Below, in pieces: positions 41,551-50,246 of a DNA stretch of 64,000 nt. This DNA comes from Flavobacteriales bacterium (GTDB taxonomy: Bacteria > Bacteroidota > Bacteroidia > Flavobacteriales_F > PHOS-HE28), in the NCBI GenBank assembly GCA_030584065.1, contig CP129489.1, positions 1,264,640 to 1,328,639 of the forward strand, given 5' to 3'. A model generated the notes under the pieces. The model worked only from the letters and a program-made list of their open reading frames with translations, was not told the origin of the DNA and searched no databases. A program made the translations under genes and the position numbers. The number at the start of each line of letters is the position of its first letter. The first letter of the stretch is position 1.

Positions 41551-42305
41551 GCCAGGACAGGGCTCATGCGAACCAGTTCGCCGTCCTTCAGGATGGGGAT
41601 CACGCGGCTCTGGTCCGGGGTGAGGCAGTACTTCGCATCAGGCAGCAGGTGCAGCTGCTCGATCCGGCGCCTCCGTGGCGCGGCCTTGAGGATGCTGAGG
41701 AAGTTGTCTCGGGCAGCCATGAACATGTACTTGGCGGCGATGCTGCTGTCCTCCTCCACGCCGAATTTCCCGCTCGCCAGCAGGCGCTCCATGACGGCTC
41801 CGGCATACACGCTGTCCTCCAGGTTGAACTTGTCCTTCCAGCCCGAGCACAGCAGCAGGATGTTGTCGTCCTGGCTGACCAGCCATTCGCTGAGGGCGGT
41901 GAGGTTCAGGAAGGAGCCGATGACCAGCTTGCGCGCATCCTTGGCCAGATTGATGGCCTTGGTGCCGTTGGTGGTGGTCATGACGATGGTCTTCCCGCGC
42001 AGGTCTTCCCCCGCATAAGCGAGCGGTGAATTGCCGTACTGGAAGCCCTCCACCACCTCTCCGTTGCGCTCGGCGGCAGCGATGAATCCGGGGCGGCCGA
42101 TGTATTGCCGGGCCTCCTCGATGGTGCTCACCGGTATGATCCGGTCCACGCCATGCTCGAAGGCGGCGACCATGGCACTGGTGGCGCGCAGCACGTCGAT
42201 GACCACCACGATGCCCATGTCCGGGGCATAGAGCGGGTACTGGCCCGGAACGAAACAGACCTCGACCCGATACTTGTAATCGCTGTTGCGGATGGGTTCC
42301 TGCAT
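41547..42305 (-). CDS. comB: 2-phosphosulfolactate phosphatase
   Basis: 252 residues. The ComB core is seen in GIVVVIDVLRATSAMVAAFEHG, RPGFIAAAERNGEVVEGFQYGNSP, KTIVMTTTNGTKAINLA and NILLLCSGWKDKFNLEDSVYAGA. The Asp-rich first block and the TTTNGTKA loop bind the phosphate and magnesium. It converts 2-phosphosulfolactate to sulfolactate. In methanogens this is a coenzyme M step; in Bacteroidetes a link to sulfonate or sulfonolipid metabolism is plausible but unproven, and comA is not in the window. It lies between gcvT (57 bases upstream) and the phospholipase-like gene. Confidence 0.92.
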   Translation of the reverse strand: MQEPIRNSDYKYRVEVCFVPGQYPLYAPDMGIVVVIDVLRATSAMVAAFEHGVDRIIPVSTIEEARQYIGRPGFIAAAERNGEVVEGFQYGNSPLAYAGEDLRGKTIVMTTTNGTKAINLAKDARKLVIGSFLNLTALSEWLVSQDDNILLLCSGWKDKFNLEDSVYAGAVMERLLASGKFGVEEDSSIAAKYMFMAARDNFLSILKAAPRRRRIEQLHLLPDAKYCLTPDQSRVIPILKDGELVRMSPVLA

Positions 42306-42362
42306 GGCCTTTCCGGACGAGGGATCACGGCCCCACGCGGGACCTGCTGGTCGTGAATATAC

Positions 42363-43478
42363 TCAGGCTTGCGGCAGGAAGGGTACCTTCACCACGCGCG
42401 CCTTCAGCTGCTTGCCGCGCACATCGATGATGATCTCGGTGCCCGGTGCGCTCAATGCGGTCGGCACATAGGCCATGCCGATGGGCTTGTTCAGCGTAGG
42501 GCTCATGGTGCCGCTGGTGACCGTGCCGATGGTCGCACCCTGTACATCCACCACCGCATTCCCATGCCGGGGGATCCCCCGCTCCAAGAGCTCGAAACCA
42601 ACCAGCTTGCGGGCGGTACCGGATTCCTTGTGCGCCTTGATGGCGGCGCTATTGGTGAAATCCTTGGTGAACTTCGTGATCCAGCCCAACCCGGCCTCGA
42701 TCGGCGAAGTGGTGTCGTCGATATCATTGCCATACAGGCAGAACCCCATCTCCAGGCGCAGGGTGTCCCGAGCAGCCAGCCCGCATGGCTTGATGCCGAA
42801 GGGCTTGCCGGCCGCCATGACAGCGTGCCAGGCCTTCTCCGCCAAGGGATTCGGCACATATACCTCATACCCGCCGGCACCGGTGTAACCGGTGGTGCTG
42901 ATGAGGACCAGCCCCACGCCCTTCATCTCTGCGTACATGGCCGTGTAGTAGGGCATGGAAGCGATATCCTCCGCGAAGAGGCCTTTGAGCGTATCCACCG
43001 CTTTGGGCCCCTGCACGGCCAACAGGCTCATCCGGTCGCTGATGTCCTCCAAGCGGGCATCGTGGGTGTTGCGCGCATTGATCCACGCCCAATCCTTGGC
43101 GATGTTGCTCGCATTGACCACCAGCACGTAATGATGGTCATCGCCATGCTGCATCCGGTACACCAGCAGGTCATCCACGATGCCGCCGGTCTCGTTCGGA
43201 AGGCAGCTGTACTGCACCTTCCCCACCGCCAGTTTAGAGGCGTCGTTGGTCGTCACCTGCTGGATGAGGTCGAGCGCCCCGGGCCCGCGGACGATGAATT
43301 CGCCCATGTGGCTGACATCGAAGACGCCCACCCCGTTGCGCACGGCATGGTGCTCATCGATGACGCCGGAGTACTGCACGGGCATCAGGTATCCTGCGAA
43401 CGGCACCATCTTGGCGCCGAGTGATTCGTGGATGTGCGAGAGGGCCGTTCGCTTCAGTTCGGTGGTGGTATCGCTCAT
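42363..43478 (-). CDS. gcvT: glycine cleavage system T protein (aminomethyltransferase)
   Basis: 371 residues, the usual GcvT size. It opens [29 protein letters not shown] and continues [28 protein letters not shown] and [11 protein letters not shown]. The tetrahydrofolate-binding aspartate region is [32 protein letters not shown] and [22 protein letters not shown] follow. It transfers the methylene group of aminomethyl-lipoyl H protein to THF. Other gcv genes are not present. The ATG overlaps the stop of the glycosyltransferase gene as ATGA, so this core enzyme is translated from a glycan-related transcript. Confidence 0.95.
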   Translation of the reverse strand: MSDTTTELKRTALSHIHESLGAKMVPFAGYLMPVQYSGVIDEHHAVRNGVGVFDVSHMGEFIVRGPGALDLIQQVTTNDASKLAVGKVQYSCLPNETGGIVDDLLVYRMQHGDDHHYVLVVNASNIAKDWAWINARNTHDARLEDISDRMSLLAVQGPKAVDTLKGLFAEDIASMPYYTAMYAEMKGVGLVLISTTGYTGAGGYEVYVPNPLAEKAWHAVMAAGKPFGIKPCGLAARDTLRLEMGFCLYGNDIDDTTSPIEAGLGWITKFTKDFTNSAAIKAHKESGTARKLVGFELLERGIPRHGNAVVDVQGATIGTVTSGTMSPTLNKPIGMAYVPTALSAPGTEIIIDVRGKQLKARVVKVPFLPQA

Positions 43479-44566
43479 GTGCGTTGGGTGAGTGCGTTGA
43501 AGAGCTCCAGGTACCGGTCCCGCCAAGCAACGGTGGAGTACCGTTGCTCCACGGTCAGGCGGGCAGCCGCTCCTAAGCGGCGGCGAAGTTCGGCATCCGC
43601 CACCAGCATCCGCAGCCGCGCCATCCATTCCTCAGCGGAGCCGGCCAGGAATCCATTCACACCGTCCTCCACGATGGACCGGTTCACGCCCACCCGGGAT
43701 AGCACCACGGCCTTGCCCATGCCCATGTACTGTAGCCCCTTGAACCCGCACTTGCCGCGGCTCCACTCGTTATCGGGCAGGGGCATGATGCCGATGTCGA
43801 TCGGCGCGAGGTCCTCGGGCTCTGTCTCCGCGCTCCAGCGCACCTGCTCGGCGCGTAGGCCGGCCACCTCCACGGGCCGGTCGCAGATGAAGCGGAACCC
43901 GATGCGGTCGCCGAGCTCCCCCTGCAGGGCGCGCAGCATGGGCGCGGCCTCCTGCAGCAGCGCGATGCTCGTGAGGCTGCCCGTCCAGCCGATGATGACG
44001 CGGCCATCGGCCCGGGCCGGGGCTGGCAGCGGCCGGTAGCGGTCCGTGTCGACCACCGTGGGAATCACCTCGACGCGCGGATTGTAGGCCCTTGCATAGT
44101 CGGCCAGGTAGTCGTTGCCGGCAATCACGTGCGTGGCCAGGGCGATGATGGCAGAGGTCTTCCCCGGATCCTTCAGCCAGCGCAGCCGCCTGTTCCCGGC
44201 ACTGACGTCCATACGCCAGATGGCATCATCGAAATCATAGATGACCGGCTTACCGGTGGCGGCCAGCGCGCGCTCGAAACGGATGCTGCCGGTCATAAGG
44301 GCCTCGCGCTGGATGAACACGAGGTCGAAATCGCGGGCCAGCCGCACATGCTCGCGACGGCGCCGCAGGCTCTTCCGGTAGATCCTCGCCTTCTCCAGCA
44401 GCCGGCCCGGTGCATAGAAGGCCTTGTCGTCCTCCTCATCGATGATCCAGGCATGGCGCACCGTGACGCCGTGATGCTCCCAATAGGGCACGAACTGCTC
44501 GAATCGGTACCGCTGGCTGGGGCTTCGGCCCGGCCGGTGGCTGGCGATGAAGAGGATCGAGGGCAT
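43475..44566 (-). CDS. glycosyltransferase family 4-type protein
   Basis: 363 residues in two Rossmann-like halves (GT-B). The N-terminal half begins [25 protein letters not shown] and contains [13 protein letters not shown] and [16 protein letters not shown]. The C-terminal half has [68 protein letters not shown], the E..G nucleotide-sugar site typical of GT4. Sugar and acceptor are unknown; lipopolysaccharide or exopolysaccharide assembly is likely because a CapD-type enzyme is divergent from it. The frame is open to 44719, but 44566 is preferred: the conserved fold starts here and a seven-codon leader ORF ends on this ATG. Confidence 0.85.
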   Translation of the reverse strand: MPSILFIASHRPGRSPSQRYRFEQFVPYWEHHGVTVRHAWIIDEEDDKAFYAPGRLLEKARIYRKSLRRRREHVRLARDFDLVFIQREALMTGSIRFERALAATGKPVIYDFDDAIWRMDVSAGNRRLRWLKDPGKTSAIIALATHVIAGNDYLADYARAYNPRVEVIPTVVDTDRYRPLPAPARADGRVIIGWTGSLTSIALLQEAAPMLRALQGELGDRIGFRFICDRPVEVAGLRAEQVRWSAETEPEDLAPIDIGIMPLPDNEWSRGKCGFKGLQYMGMGKAVVLSRVGVNRSIVEDGVNGFLAGSAEEWMARLRMLVADAELRRRLGAAARLTVEQRYSTVAWRDRYLELFNALTQRT

Positions 44567-44589
44567 CAGGCTTCGTAGGGCCGGCTCAT
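44566..44589 (-). CDS. possible seven-codon leader ORF (MSRPYEA)
   Basis: It starts 13 bases after the predicted transcription start (box at 44607-44614) and its TGA shares one base with the ATG of the glycosyltransferase gene (TGATG). This geometry suits termination-reinitiation coupling. No other evidence for translation. Confidence 0.3.
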   Translation of the reverse strand: MSRPYEA

Positions 44590-44606
44590 GGGCGGATGAG
44601 CGGCGT

Positions 44607-44614
44607 CGAAGATA
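44607..44614 (-). promoter_or_regulatory. -7 promoter box TATCTTCG, glycosyltransferase side
   Basis: Minus-strand member of a divergent promoter pair; the same octamer is used 50 bases away for the plus-strand gene at 44679. Confidence 0.5.
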
Positions 44615-44664
44615 GACGGGGCCTTGCAGCTGGATGGGGACCCATGCACCATGGCACCGGCCGC

Positions 44665-44672
44665 TATCTTCG
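44665..44672 (+). promoter_or_regulatory. -7 promoter box TATCTTCG, CapD/FlaA1 side
   Basis: Six bases before the ATG at 44679, so the predicted leader is about two bases; this selects 44679 over the in-frame ATG at 44634. Confidence 0.55.
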
Positions 44673-44678
44673 GCCACC

Positions 44679-46511
44679 ATGGCCGGCCGCCTCTTCCCCC
44701 GCTGGGGCATCCTTGTCATCGACCTGTTGCTGTGCCTGGCGGCCCTGGCTTCCGCTTACCTGCTCCGTTTCAATTTCCAGGTGCCGCAGCATGAGGTGGA
44801 CCTGCTGCTGCCCGTGCTGCCGCTCTTCCTGCTCGTGCGCGGGGCCTCCTTCCTCATCGCTGGCATCCCGCGCATCATGGTGCGTCACACCAGCACCGAG
44901 GATGCGCGCCGGCTCTTCCTCACCGTGCTCGGCGGCACTGCCGCCTTGGGGGCGATCAGCGTGCTGCGCTACCTGTTCTTCGACGGGGTCTATTTCCTGC
45001 CCCGGGCCGTGATCATCATCGACTTCATGGCCACCGCCATGCTGCTGATCACCGTGCGCATCGCCTTCAAGCTGCTCCACCTGCGGAGTCGCGGTGCGGG
45101 GAAGGAACGCGTCCGGGTGGTCATCCATGGGGCCGGCGAGGCCGGCCTCATCACCAAACGCACGCTGGAGCGGGAAGGCTCGATGCGGTACGAGGTGGCC
45201 GCCTTCATCGATGATGATGCCCGCAAGGCTGGGAAACGGCTCGAGGGGGTCCCCATCCATCCCGCGGCCAACCTCGCGAACCTGCTGAAGGATGATACCA
45301 TCGACCAGGTCATCATCGCCATCGGGAAGCCCGACCCCGAGCATCGTCGGAGGGTCGTGGACGCCTGCATCGCGGCGAAAGTGACCGTGCTCACGATCCC
45401 GCCGGTGAGCGACTGGATCAATGGCCAGCTCAGCGCAAGGCAGATCCAGGAAGTGCGCATCGAGGACCTCCTGGGGCGCCCGGTGATCCAACTGGAGCAG
45501 GAGGCCGTGCGGACCTTGCTGGCCGGGAAGCGCGTGCTGGTGACCGGAGCTGCGGGCAGCATCGGCAGCGAGCTGGTGCGGCAGCTCAGCGCGATGGACG
45601 TTTCGTCGCTGGCCTTGCTCGACATCGCCGAGAGCGGGCTTTACGATGTACAGATGGAACTGGTCGGCAAGGGCCATGGCAGCCGCTTGCGCGTGCTCGT
45701 GGCCGATGTGCGGGATGCCGAACGCCTGGAGGAGGCCTTTGCCCTTGTGCGTCCCCAGGTGGTGTTCCATGCGGCCGCTTACAAGCATGTGCCGCTGATG
45801 GAGGCGCAGCCCGAGGAGGCCATCCGCACCAACATCGGCGGCACGCGGAACCTCGCGCGCCTGGCCTGCGCACACGGCGTGGAGCGATTCGTGCTCATCA
45901 GCACGGACAAGGCCGTGAACCCGACCAGCGTGATGGGCGCAACCAAGCGGGCGGCCGAGATGGTGGTTGGCGCCGCCGCGGAGGGGTGCTCAACCGCCTT
46001 CGTCACCACACGCTTCGGCAACGTGCTCGGCAGCAGCGGTTCGGTGATACCGCTGTTCCGGAGGCAGATCGAGGCGGGTGGCCCCGTAACGGTGACCCAC
46101 CCCGAGGTCACCCGATACTTCATGACCATCCCCGAGGCTTGCCGGCTTGTGCTCGAGGCCGCAGCCATGGGCAGGGGTGGCGAAATCTTCGTATTCGACA
46201 TGGGCCGGCCGGTGCGGATCGCCGACCTCGCCGAAAAGATGATCAGGCTGAGCGGCATGGAACCGGGCACGGACATCGAGGTGGCCTACACCGGCCTGCG
46301 CCCCGGAGAGAAGCTCTACGAGGAACTGCTAGCAAGCAGCGAACGGACACGTCCAACGCATCATCCACGCATCCTCATCGGCCAGGTGGCACCGGTCGAC
46401 CCCATCCTGGTGGAGCAGCGGACACAGGAATTGCTCGCATTGAGGAATGGCGATGCGGTGGAGGCCTTGCGTTCGCTGATTCCCGAGTACCGGCCCGAGC
46501 GGCAAGGGTGA
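44679..46511 (+). CDS. membrane-bound nucleotide-sugar 4,6-dehydratase/epimerase (CapD/WbpM/FlaA1 family)
   Basis: 610 residues. Four transmembrane helices occupy residues 1-130 (GILVIDLLLCLAALASAYLL, LLLPVLPLFLLVRGASFLIAG and two more). A CoA-binding-like Rossmann domain follows (VRVVIHGAGEAGLITKRTL). The SDR domain starts near residue 286 with RVLVTGAAGSIGSELVRQL and has MGATKRAAEMVV as the MxxTK active site near residue 420; ERFVLISTDKAVNPTSV precedes it. The C-terminal FDMGRPVRIADLAEKMIRLSG and GLRPGEKLYEELL are hallmarks of this family. Such enzymes make UDP-4-keto-6-deoxy sugars for O-antigen or capsule. It is divergent from a glycosyltransferase. Confidence 0.92.
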   Translation: MAGRLFPRWGILVIDLLLCLAALASAYLLRFNFQVPQHEVDLLLPVLPLFLLVRGASFLIAGIPRIMVRHTSTEDARRLFLTVLGGTAALGAISVLRYLFFDGVYFLPRAVIIIDFMATAMLLITVRIAFKLLHLRSRGAGKERVRVVIHGAGEAGLITKRTLEREGSMRYEVAAFIDDDARKAGKRLEGVPIHPAANLANLLKDDTIDQVIIAIGKPDPEHRRRVVDACIAAKVTVLTIPPVSDWINGQLSARQIQEVRIEDLLGRPVIQLEQEAVRTLLAGKRVLVTGAAGSIGSELVRQLSAMDVSSLALLDIAESGLYDVQMELVGKGHGSRLRVLVADVRDAERLEEAFALVRPQVVFHAAAYKHVPLMEAQPEEAIRTNIGGTRNLARLACAHGVERFVLISTDKAVNPTSVMGATKRAAEMVVGAAAEGCSTAFVTTRFGNVLGSSGSVIPLFRRQIEAGGPVTVTHPEVTRYFMTIPEACRLVLEAAAMGRGGEIFVFDMGRPVRIADLAEKMIRLSGMEPGTDIEVAYTGLRPGEKLYEELLASSERTRPTHHPRILIGQVAPVDPILVEQRTQELLALRNGDAVEALRSLIPEYRPERQG

Positions 46512-46563
46512 GTCGTTCGAAGGCGCACCGCCAGCGCTTGGCCCCTGATGGCCGTCGAGCCGG

Positions 46564-46571
46564 TACCTTCG
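46564..46571 (+). promoter_or_regulatory. -7 promoter box TACCTTCG
   Basis: Predicted leader of about 16 bases before the ATG at 46592; located after the dehydratase stop. Confidence 0.5.
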
Positions 46572-46591
46572 CCCCATTCATCACGCGCTGC

Positions 46592-46993
46592 ATGACCAAG
46601 GACCGCAACCTGGAGACCGCCCGCCTGCAGAAGGAGATCGGCGATTACATCGGGCTCGGCAAGGACAGCCTCGTCTTCTCCTTCGGCACGAAGGGCAAGA
46701 AGACCCGGTTGCACCTGATCACGCTCAACCCCAAGCACAACCAGAGCTTCCTGTTCCACGCCACCGTGGGCAGCGACAAGGTGGATGCGCTGCGCGAGAT
46801 GCTGGACTACGTCAAGACTTACAAGGAGCGCACAAGCAGCTACACCATCCAATGGAGCGCGCGCGGCGACAACGGGCTGCAGACCTCGTATTTCCGGGCC
46901 AAGAACGTGCTGGAGGCCCTCGACAAGCTCTTCTACGACCGCGACCCCAACAGCATCACCGTGTTCAGCGTGATGCTGAATCCCATCACGTGA
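46592..46993 (+). CDS. conserved small protein of unknown function
   Basis: 133 residues, no signal peptide or membrane segment. Opening MTKDRNLETARLQKEIGDYIGLGKDSLVFSFGTKGKKTRLHLITLNPKHNQ-like strands are followed by DALREMLDYVKTYKERTSSYTIQWSAR and YFRAKNVLEALDKLFYDRDPNSITVFSVMLNPIT. The pattern alpha-beta-beta-alpha is regular and the protein looks well folded, but I do not recognise the family. A TACCTTCG box selects the ATG at 46592 over longer forms of the frame. mnmH starts 37 bases after the stop and may be part of the same transcript. Confidence 0.7.
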   Translation: MTKDRNLETARLQKEIGDYIGLGKDSLVFSFGTKGKKTRLHLITLNPKHNQSFLFHATVGSDKVDALREMLDYVKTYKERTSSYTIQWSARGDNGLQTSYFRAKNVLEALDKLFYDRDPNSITVFSVMLNPIT

Positions 46994-47030
46994 GGCCCGT
47001 GGGATCCGGAGGCGAACACCGCTCGCAGGC

Positions 47031-48059
47031 ATGACGAAGGCCTTGGGGACAACCGACTACCTGGGCCGCAGCACGCCCATCATCGATGTCCGGTCCCCGC
47101 AGGAGTTCGCGCAAGGCCATATCCCCGGCGCCCACTCCCTTCCCCTCTTCACGGACGAGGAGCGTGCCATCGTGGGCACCCTCTACAAGCAGAAGGGGCG
47201 CGATGCCGCTGTGCTCGAGGGGCTACGGGCAGCGGGGCCGAAGCTGGCCGGCATGGTATCGCAAGCAAGGGCGATCGCACCGGATGGCCACATCCGCGTC
47301 CATTGCTGGCGGGGCGGTGAGCGGAGCGCCAGCGTTGCATGGCTGCTGGACAAGGCCGGATTCCCGGAGGTGATCACCCTGAATGGCGGCTATAAGGCCT
47401 TCCGCAACCACGTGCTGGCCTCGTTCGGGGATCCACCGGCACTCCGCGTGCTCGGCGGTTACACCGGAACGGGCAAAACGGAAACGCTCGCGCACCTCAG
47501 GGCGCTCGGCGAGCAGGTCATAGACCTCGAGGCCCTGGCGCATCACAAGGGCTCCTCATTCGGGGCGTTGGGAGAGTTGCCGCAGCCGACGAGCGAGCAC
47601 TTCGAGAACCTCCTCTGGGATGCACGCCGGGGCATGGACCCTGCCCGCACCGTTTGGGTGGAGGACGAGAGCCTGATGATCGGGAGGTGCCGCATCCCGC
47701 AGCCATTCTTCGATGCGATGCGCTCCGCCCTGCTCCTCTTCGCCGAAATGCCTCAGGAGGAGCGCGCAGAGCGGCTCGTGGCAGGCTACGGCAGCTACCC
47801 TGCCGAGGCGCTGGCCGAGGCTGTGAAGCGCATCGAACGGCGCATGGGGCCGCAGCACTGCAAAGAGGCGCTGGCGGCCCTGCGGAACGGAGACCTGCGG
47901 ACCGTGGCCATCCTCACGCTGACCTACTACGACAAGGCCTACTTGCGGGGCCTTGAAGCCCGCGACCCTGGGCGGGTGGTGCGGCTCCCGGCCCGCGCAG
48001 ACGACCTTCGTGGCCTTGCTGAACGACTTGCGCACCATGCCCACGCCCCAGCCTCCTGA
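47031..48059 (+). CDS. mnmH: tRNA 2-selenouridine synthase
   Basis: 342 residues in two parts. A rhodanese-like N-terminal domain holds the sulfur/selenium-carrying C92 in RVHCWRGGERSASVAW. A P-loop domain begins with GGYTGTGKTETLAHL (residues 142-150) and continues with AHHKGSSFGALGELPQPTSEHFENLLW and VWVEDESLMIGRCRIP, both characteristic of MnmH/YbbB. The enzyme replaces sulfur with selenium at the wobble uridine of tRNAs for Lys, Glu and Gln, using selenophosphate. selD begins inside its 3' end (23-base overlap), so the donor and user of selenophosphate are made from one transcript. Confidence 0.95.
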   Translation: MTKALGTTDYLGRSTPIIDVRSPQEFAQGHIPGAHSLPLFTDEERAIVGTLYKQKGRDAAVLEGLRAAGPKLAGMVSQARAIAPDGHIRVHCWRGGERSASVAWLLDKAGFPEVITLNGGYKAFRNHVLASFGDPPALRVLGGYTGTGKTETLAHLRALGEQVIDLEALAHHKGSSFGALGELPQPTSEHFENLLWDARRGMDPARTVWVEDESLMIGRCRIPQPFFDAMRSALLLFAEMPQEERAERLVAGYGSYPAEALAEAVKRIERRMGPQHCKEALAALRNGDLRTVAILTLTYYDKAYLRGLEARDPGRVVRLPARADDLRGLAERLAHHAHAPAS

Positions 48060-49092
48060 GCCCAACCGCCTCACCCAGTACAGCCATGGCGCCGGCTGCG
48101 GCTGCAAGATCGCACCTGCCGTCTTGGAGCAGGTGCTCCGTTCCGAGCTGGGAACCTTTCCCGATCCACGCCTGCTGGTCGGATACGGCACCAAGGACGA
48201 TGCAGCGGTTTACGACATGGGGCAGGGCCGTGCCCTCATCAGCACCACGGATTTCTTCTCTCCCATCGTCGACGATGCCTTCGACTTCGGCCGGATTGCC
48301 GCCACCAACGCGCTTAGCGATGTATATGCCATGGGCGGGCGTCCCTTGCTCGCCATCGCCATTCTAGGCTGGCCGGTGGAGAAGCTGCCCGCTGATGTCG
48401 CCGCCCGCGTCCTCGACGGCGGGCGAAGCGCCTGCCACGCGGCAGGCATCGCACTCGCCGGCGGCCACAGCATCGATGCACCGGAGCCCTTCTTCGGGCT
48501 GGCCGTCACCGGTGAGGCGCCGTTGGCGCACATCAAGCGCAACGACACTGCGCGCGCAGGTGATGTGCTGCTCCTGACCAAGCCGATCGGCCTCGGCATC
48601 ATGGCCACGGCCATGAAGCGCGGCACGCTGCGCCCAGAGCACATGGCTATCGGCACCGACTGGATGACGCGCATCAATTCGGCCGGTGAGCGTTTGGGAG
48701 CCCTTCTTGGCGTGCATGCCATGACCGATGTGACGGGATTCGGGTTGCTGGGCCACCTGCTGGAGATGTGCCATGGCAGCGGCCTTGCGGCCGAGCTGCC
48801 GTTCGATGAGGTCCCCGTCATCACGGAGGCGCGCACCTATCTGGGGCTCGGGTGCTACCCCGACGGCACCTTCCGGAACTGGAAGGCGTATGCGGACGAG
48901 GTTGATGGCGCCTCCGCCATGGACAGGATGATGCTGCTCAGCGACCCTCAAACGAGCGGCGGGCTGCTCATCAGCGCAGCTCCAAGCGAAACGGACGAGA
49001 TACTACGGGTTTGCGAATCGGCCGGCACCCCGGCACGGATTATCGGACGAATGCTGCCCTTCACGGCCGGGAAAAGGGTATTCATCCGATGA
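48037..49092 (+). CDS. selD: selenide, water dikinase (selenophosphate synthetase)
   Basis: 351 residues. The N-terminal glycine-rich loop LTQYSHGAGCGCKIAP has cysteine, not selenocysteine, at the catalytic position, as in E. coli SelD. YGTKDDAAVYDMG supplies the metal-binding aspartates; DFGRIAATNALSDVYAMGGRPLLAIA and TDVTGFGLLGHLLEM complete the conserved core. It makes selenophosphate from selenide and ATP. The start at 48037 follows a 23-base overlap with mnmH. No selA or selB gene is present nearby, so selenium here is linked only to tRNA modification, within what the window shows. Confidence 0.97.
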   Translation: MPTPQPPEPNRLTQYSHGAGCGCKIAPAVLEQVLRSELGTFPDPRLLVGYGTKDDAAVYDMGQGRALISTTDFFSPIVDDAFDFGRIAATNALSDVYAMGGRPLLAIAILGWPVEKLPADVAARVLDGGRSACHAAGIALAGGHSIDAPEPFFGLAVTGEAPLAHIKRNDTARAGDVLLLTKPIGLGIMATAMKRGTLRPEHMAIGTDWMTRINSAGERLGALLGVHAMTDVTGFGLLGHLLEMCHGSGLAAELPFDEVPVITEARTYLGLGCYPDGTFRNWKAYADEVDGASAMDRMMLLSDPQTSGGLLISAAPSETDEILRVCESAGTPARIIGRMLPFTAGKRVFIR

Positions 49093-49118
49093 AGCAAGCG
49101 CACGTTGAATCAACCCCC

Positions 49119-49126
49119 TAGCTTCG
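49119..49126 (+). promoter_or_regulatory. -7 promoter box TAGCTTCG
   Basis: Predicted leader of about 30 bases, T-rich and unstructured, before the ATG at 49161. Confidence 0.45.
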
Positions 49127-49160
49127 CCGCCGGTCTTTCATCCATTCAATTCATACCAAC

Positions 49161-49745
49161 ATGGCCCGTGAACGTTTGAAGAAGGAAGAGTTGGACGCGC
49201 TGCTCACCGAGTATTTCGCCGAGCGGCGGCAGCTCATGTACAAGCTTGAGCGTGTGCGTGATGCGATCAGCGAGCTGAAGAAGCTGCGCGGGCTGAAGGA
49301 GGAAGGCCAGCAGACCGAAGGGCAGGAAGCCGCCCCGAAGCGGGGGGCCGGACGCCCCGCCGCCGAGAAGGCGGCCAAGCGCAAGGGTCGCCGGCGCAAA
49401 CCCGGCCGCAGGAAGAAGCGCACCGTTGTGGGCGGCTATCGCCTGAGTCCATGGGACATGATGGTGGTGGACGCCGTGAAATCAGCGGGCCGACTGCTCA
49501 CCAAGCAAGAGCTCTTCGAGCGCACCTTGGCGTGGGCCAAGAAGAATGCCCCGAAGATGAAGCAAGCCGATGTCGAGGTGAAGCTCACCCGTGTGCTGCA
49601 GAAGCTCAGCGGCAAGCGCGGCGTGCTAGGCAAGCACCGCACAGGCCTGATGCGCGGCCTGCATTATGGCCTCATCGACTGGTTCTTCCATGGCAAGCTG
49701 CGCACCGAGCACAAGGAGAAGGTGGTGGTGCCGAAGGAAGACTGA
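49161..49745 (+). CDS. basic AT-hook-like DNA-binding protein
   Basis: 194 residues in three parts. Residues 1-50 form a charged coiled-coil-like helix (KKEELDALLTEYFAERRQLMYKLERVRDAISELKKLRG). Residues 55-92 are a very basic, alanine/glycine/proline-rich stretch with two AT-hook-like GRP cores (KRGAGRP, RRRKPGRRKKR). The C-terminal 100 residues look like a winged helix (YRLSPWDMMVVDAVKSAGRLLTKQELFERTLAWAKKN..DVEVKLTRVLQKLSGKRGVLGKHR). This arrangement suggests a nucleoid-associated or regulatory protein. I know no named family. It has its own promoter box and a T-rich leader. Confidence 0.75.
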   Translation: MARERLKKEELDALLTEYFAERRQLMYKLERVRDAISELKKLRGLKEEGQQTEGQEAAPKRGAGRPAAEKAAKRKGRRRKPGRRKKRTVVGGYRLSPWDMMVVDAVKSAGRLLTKQELFERTLAWAKKNAPKMKQADVEVKLTRVLQKLSGKRGVLGKHRTGLMRGLHYGLIDWFFHGKLRTEHKEKVVVPKED

Positions 49746-49776
49746 CGGGCCTCATCCGGCAGCGCCGCCCGGCATC

Positions 49777-49784
49777 TACCTTCA
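49777..49784 (+). promoter_or_regulatory. -7 promoter box TACCTTCA for the USP gene
   Basis: Predicted leader of about 11 bases before the ATG at 49800. Confidence 0.45.
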
Positions 49785-49799
49785 CGGCAAACGCCTGCC

Positions 49800-50246
49800 A
49801 TGAAGAACATTATCGCAGCCATCGATTTCTCACCGGTCACGGAGCGGGTCATCACCCACGCCGCAGCGGTGGCGAAGGCGATGGGCGCCAAGCTGTGGAT
49901 CATTTACGTCGCCGCGCCAGAGCCGGATTTCGTGGGGTTCAGCACAGGCCCCCAATACATCCGTGACCACCTTGCCGGACAATTGCGCAAGGAGCATGCG
50001 GCATTGCAGGACCTTGCTACTGCGCAGGAGGGAACAGGCCTGGATGCGGAGGCCCTGATGGTACAGGGACCGACTGCTGAGACCATCATCACCGAAGCGG
50101 AGCGGCTCCATGCCGACCTGGTGGTGATGGGCTCACACGGCCATGGCGCGCTCTTCCGGGCCTTCGTGGGAAGCGTGAGCCAATCCGTTCTCCAAGCGGG
50201 CGGTCTTCCGGTGCTCGTGATACCCAGCGAGCTCCAGGCTGAATGA
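49800..50246 (+). CDS. universal stress protein A family protein
   Basis: 148 residues, single USP domain. The N-terminal strand MKNIIAAIDFSPVTERVI carries the Asp of the nucleotide site, and the ATP-binding motif G-x2-G-x9-G-S is in GSHGHGALFRAFVGSVSQSVL near residue 115, so this is an ATP-binding type. ADLVVMG precedes it. Such proteins respond to growth arrest and redox stress; partners are unknown. The stop overlaps the start of the quinoprotein gene by four bases (ATGA type), indicating co-expression with an exported dehydrogenase. Confidence 0.93.
   Translation: MKNIIAAIDFSPVTERVITHAAAVAKAMGAKLWIIYVAAPEPDFVGFSTGPQYIRDHLAGQLRKEHAALQDLATAQEGTGLDAEALMVQGPTAETIITEAERLHADLVVMGSHGHGALFRAFVGSVSQSVLQAGGLPVLVIPSELQAE

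Noticed and set aside
48090..48115. possible selenocysteine codon in selD
   Set aside because: The catalytic position is a TGC cysteine codon in GAGCGCK; no in-frame TGA is present.
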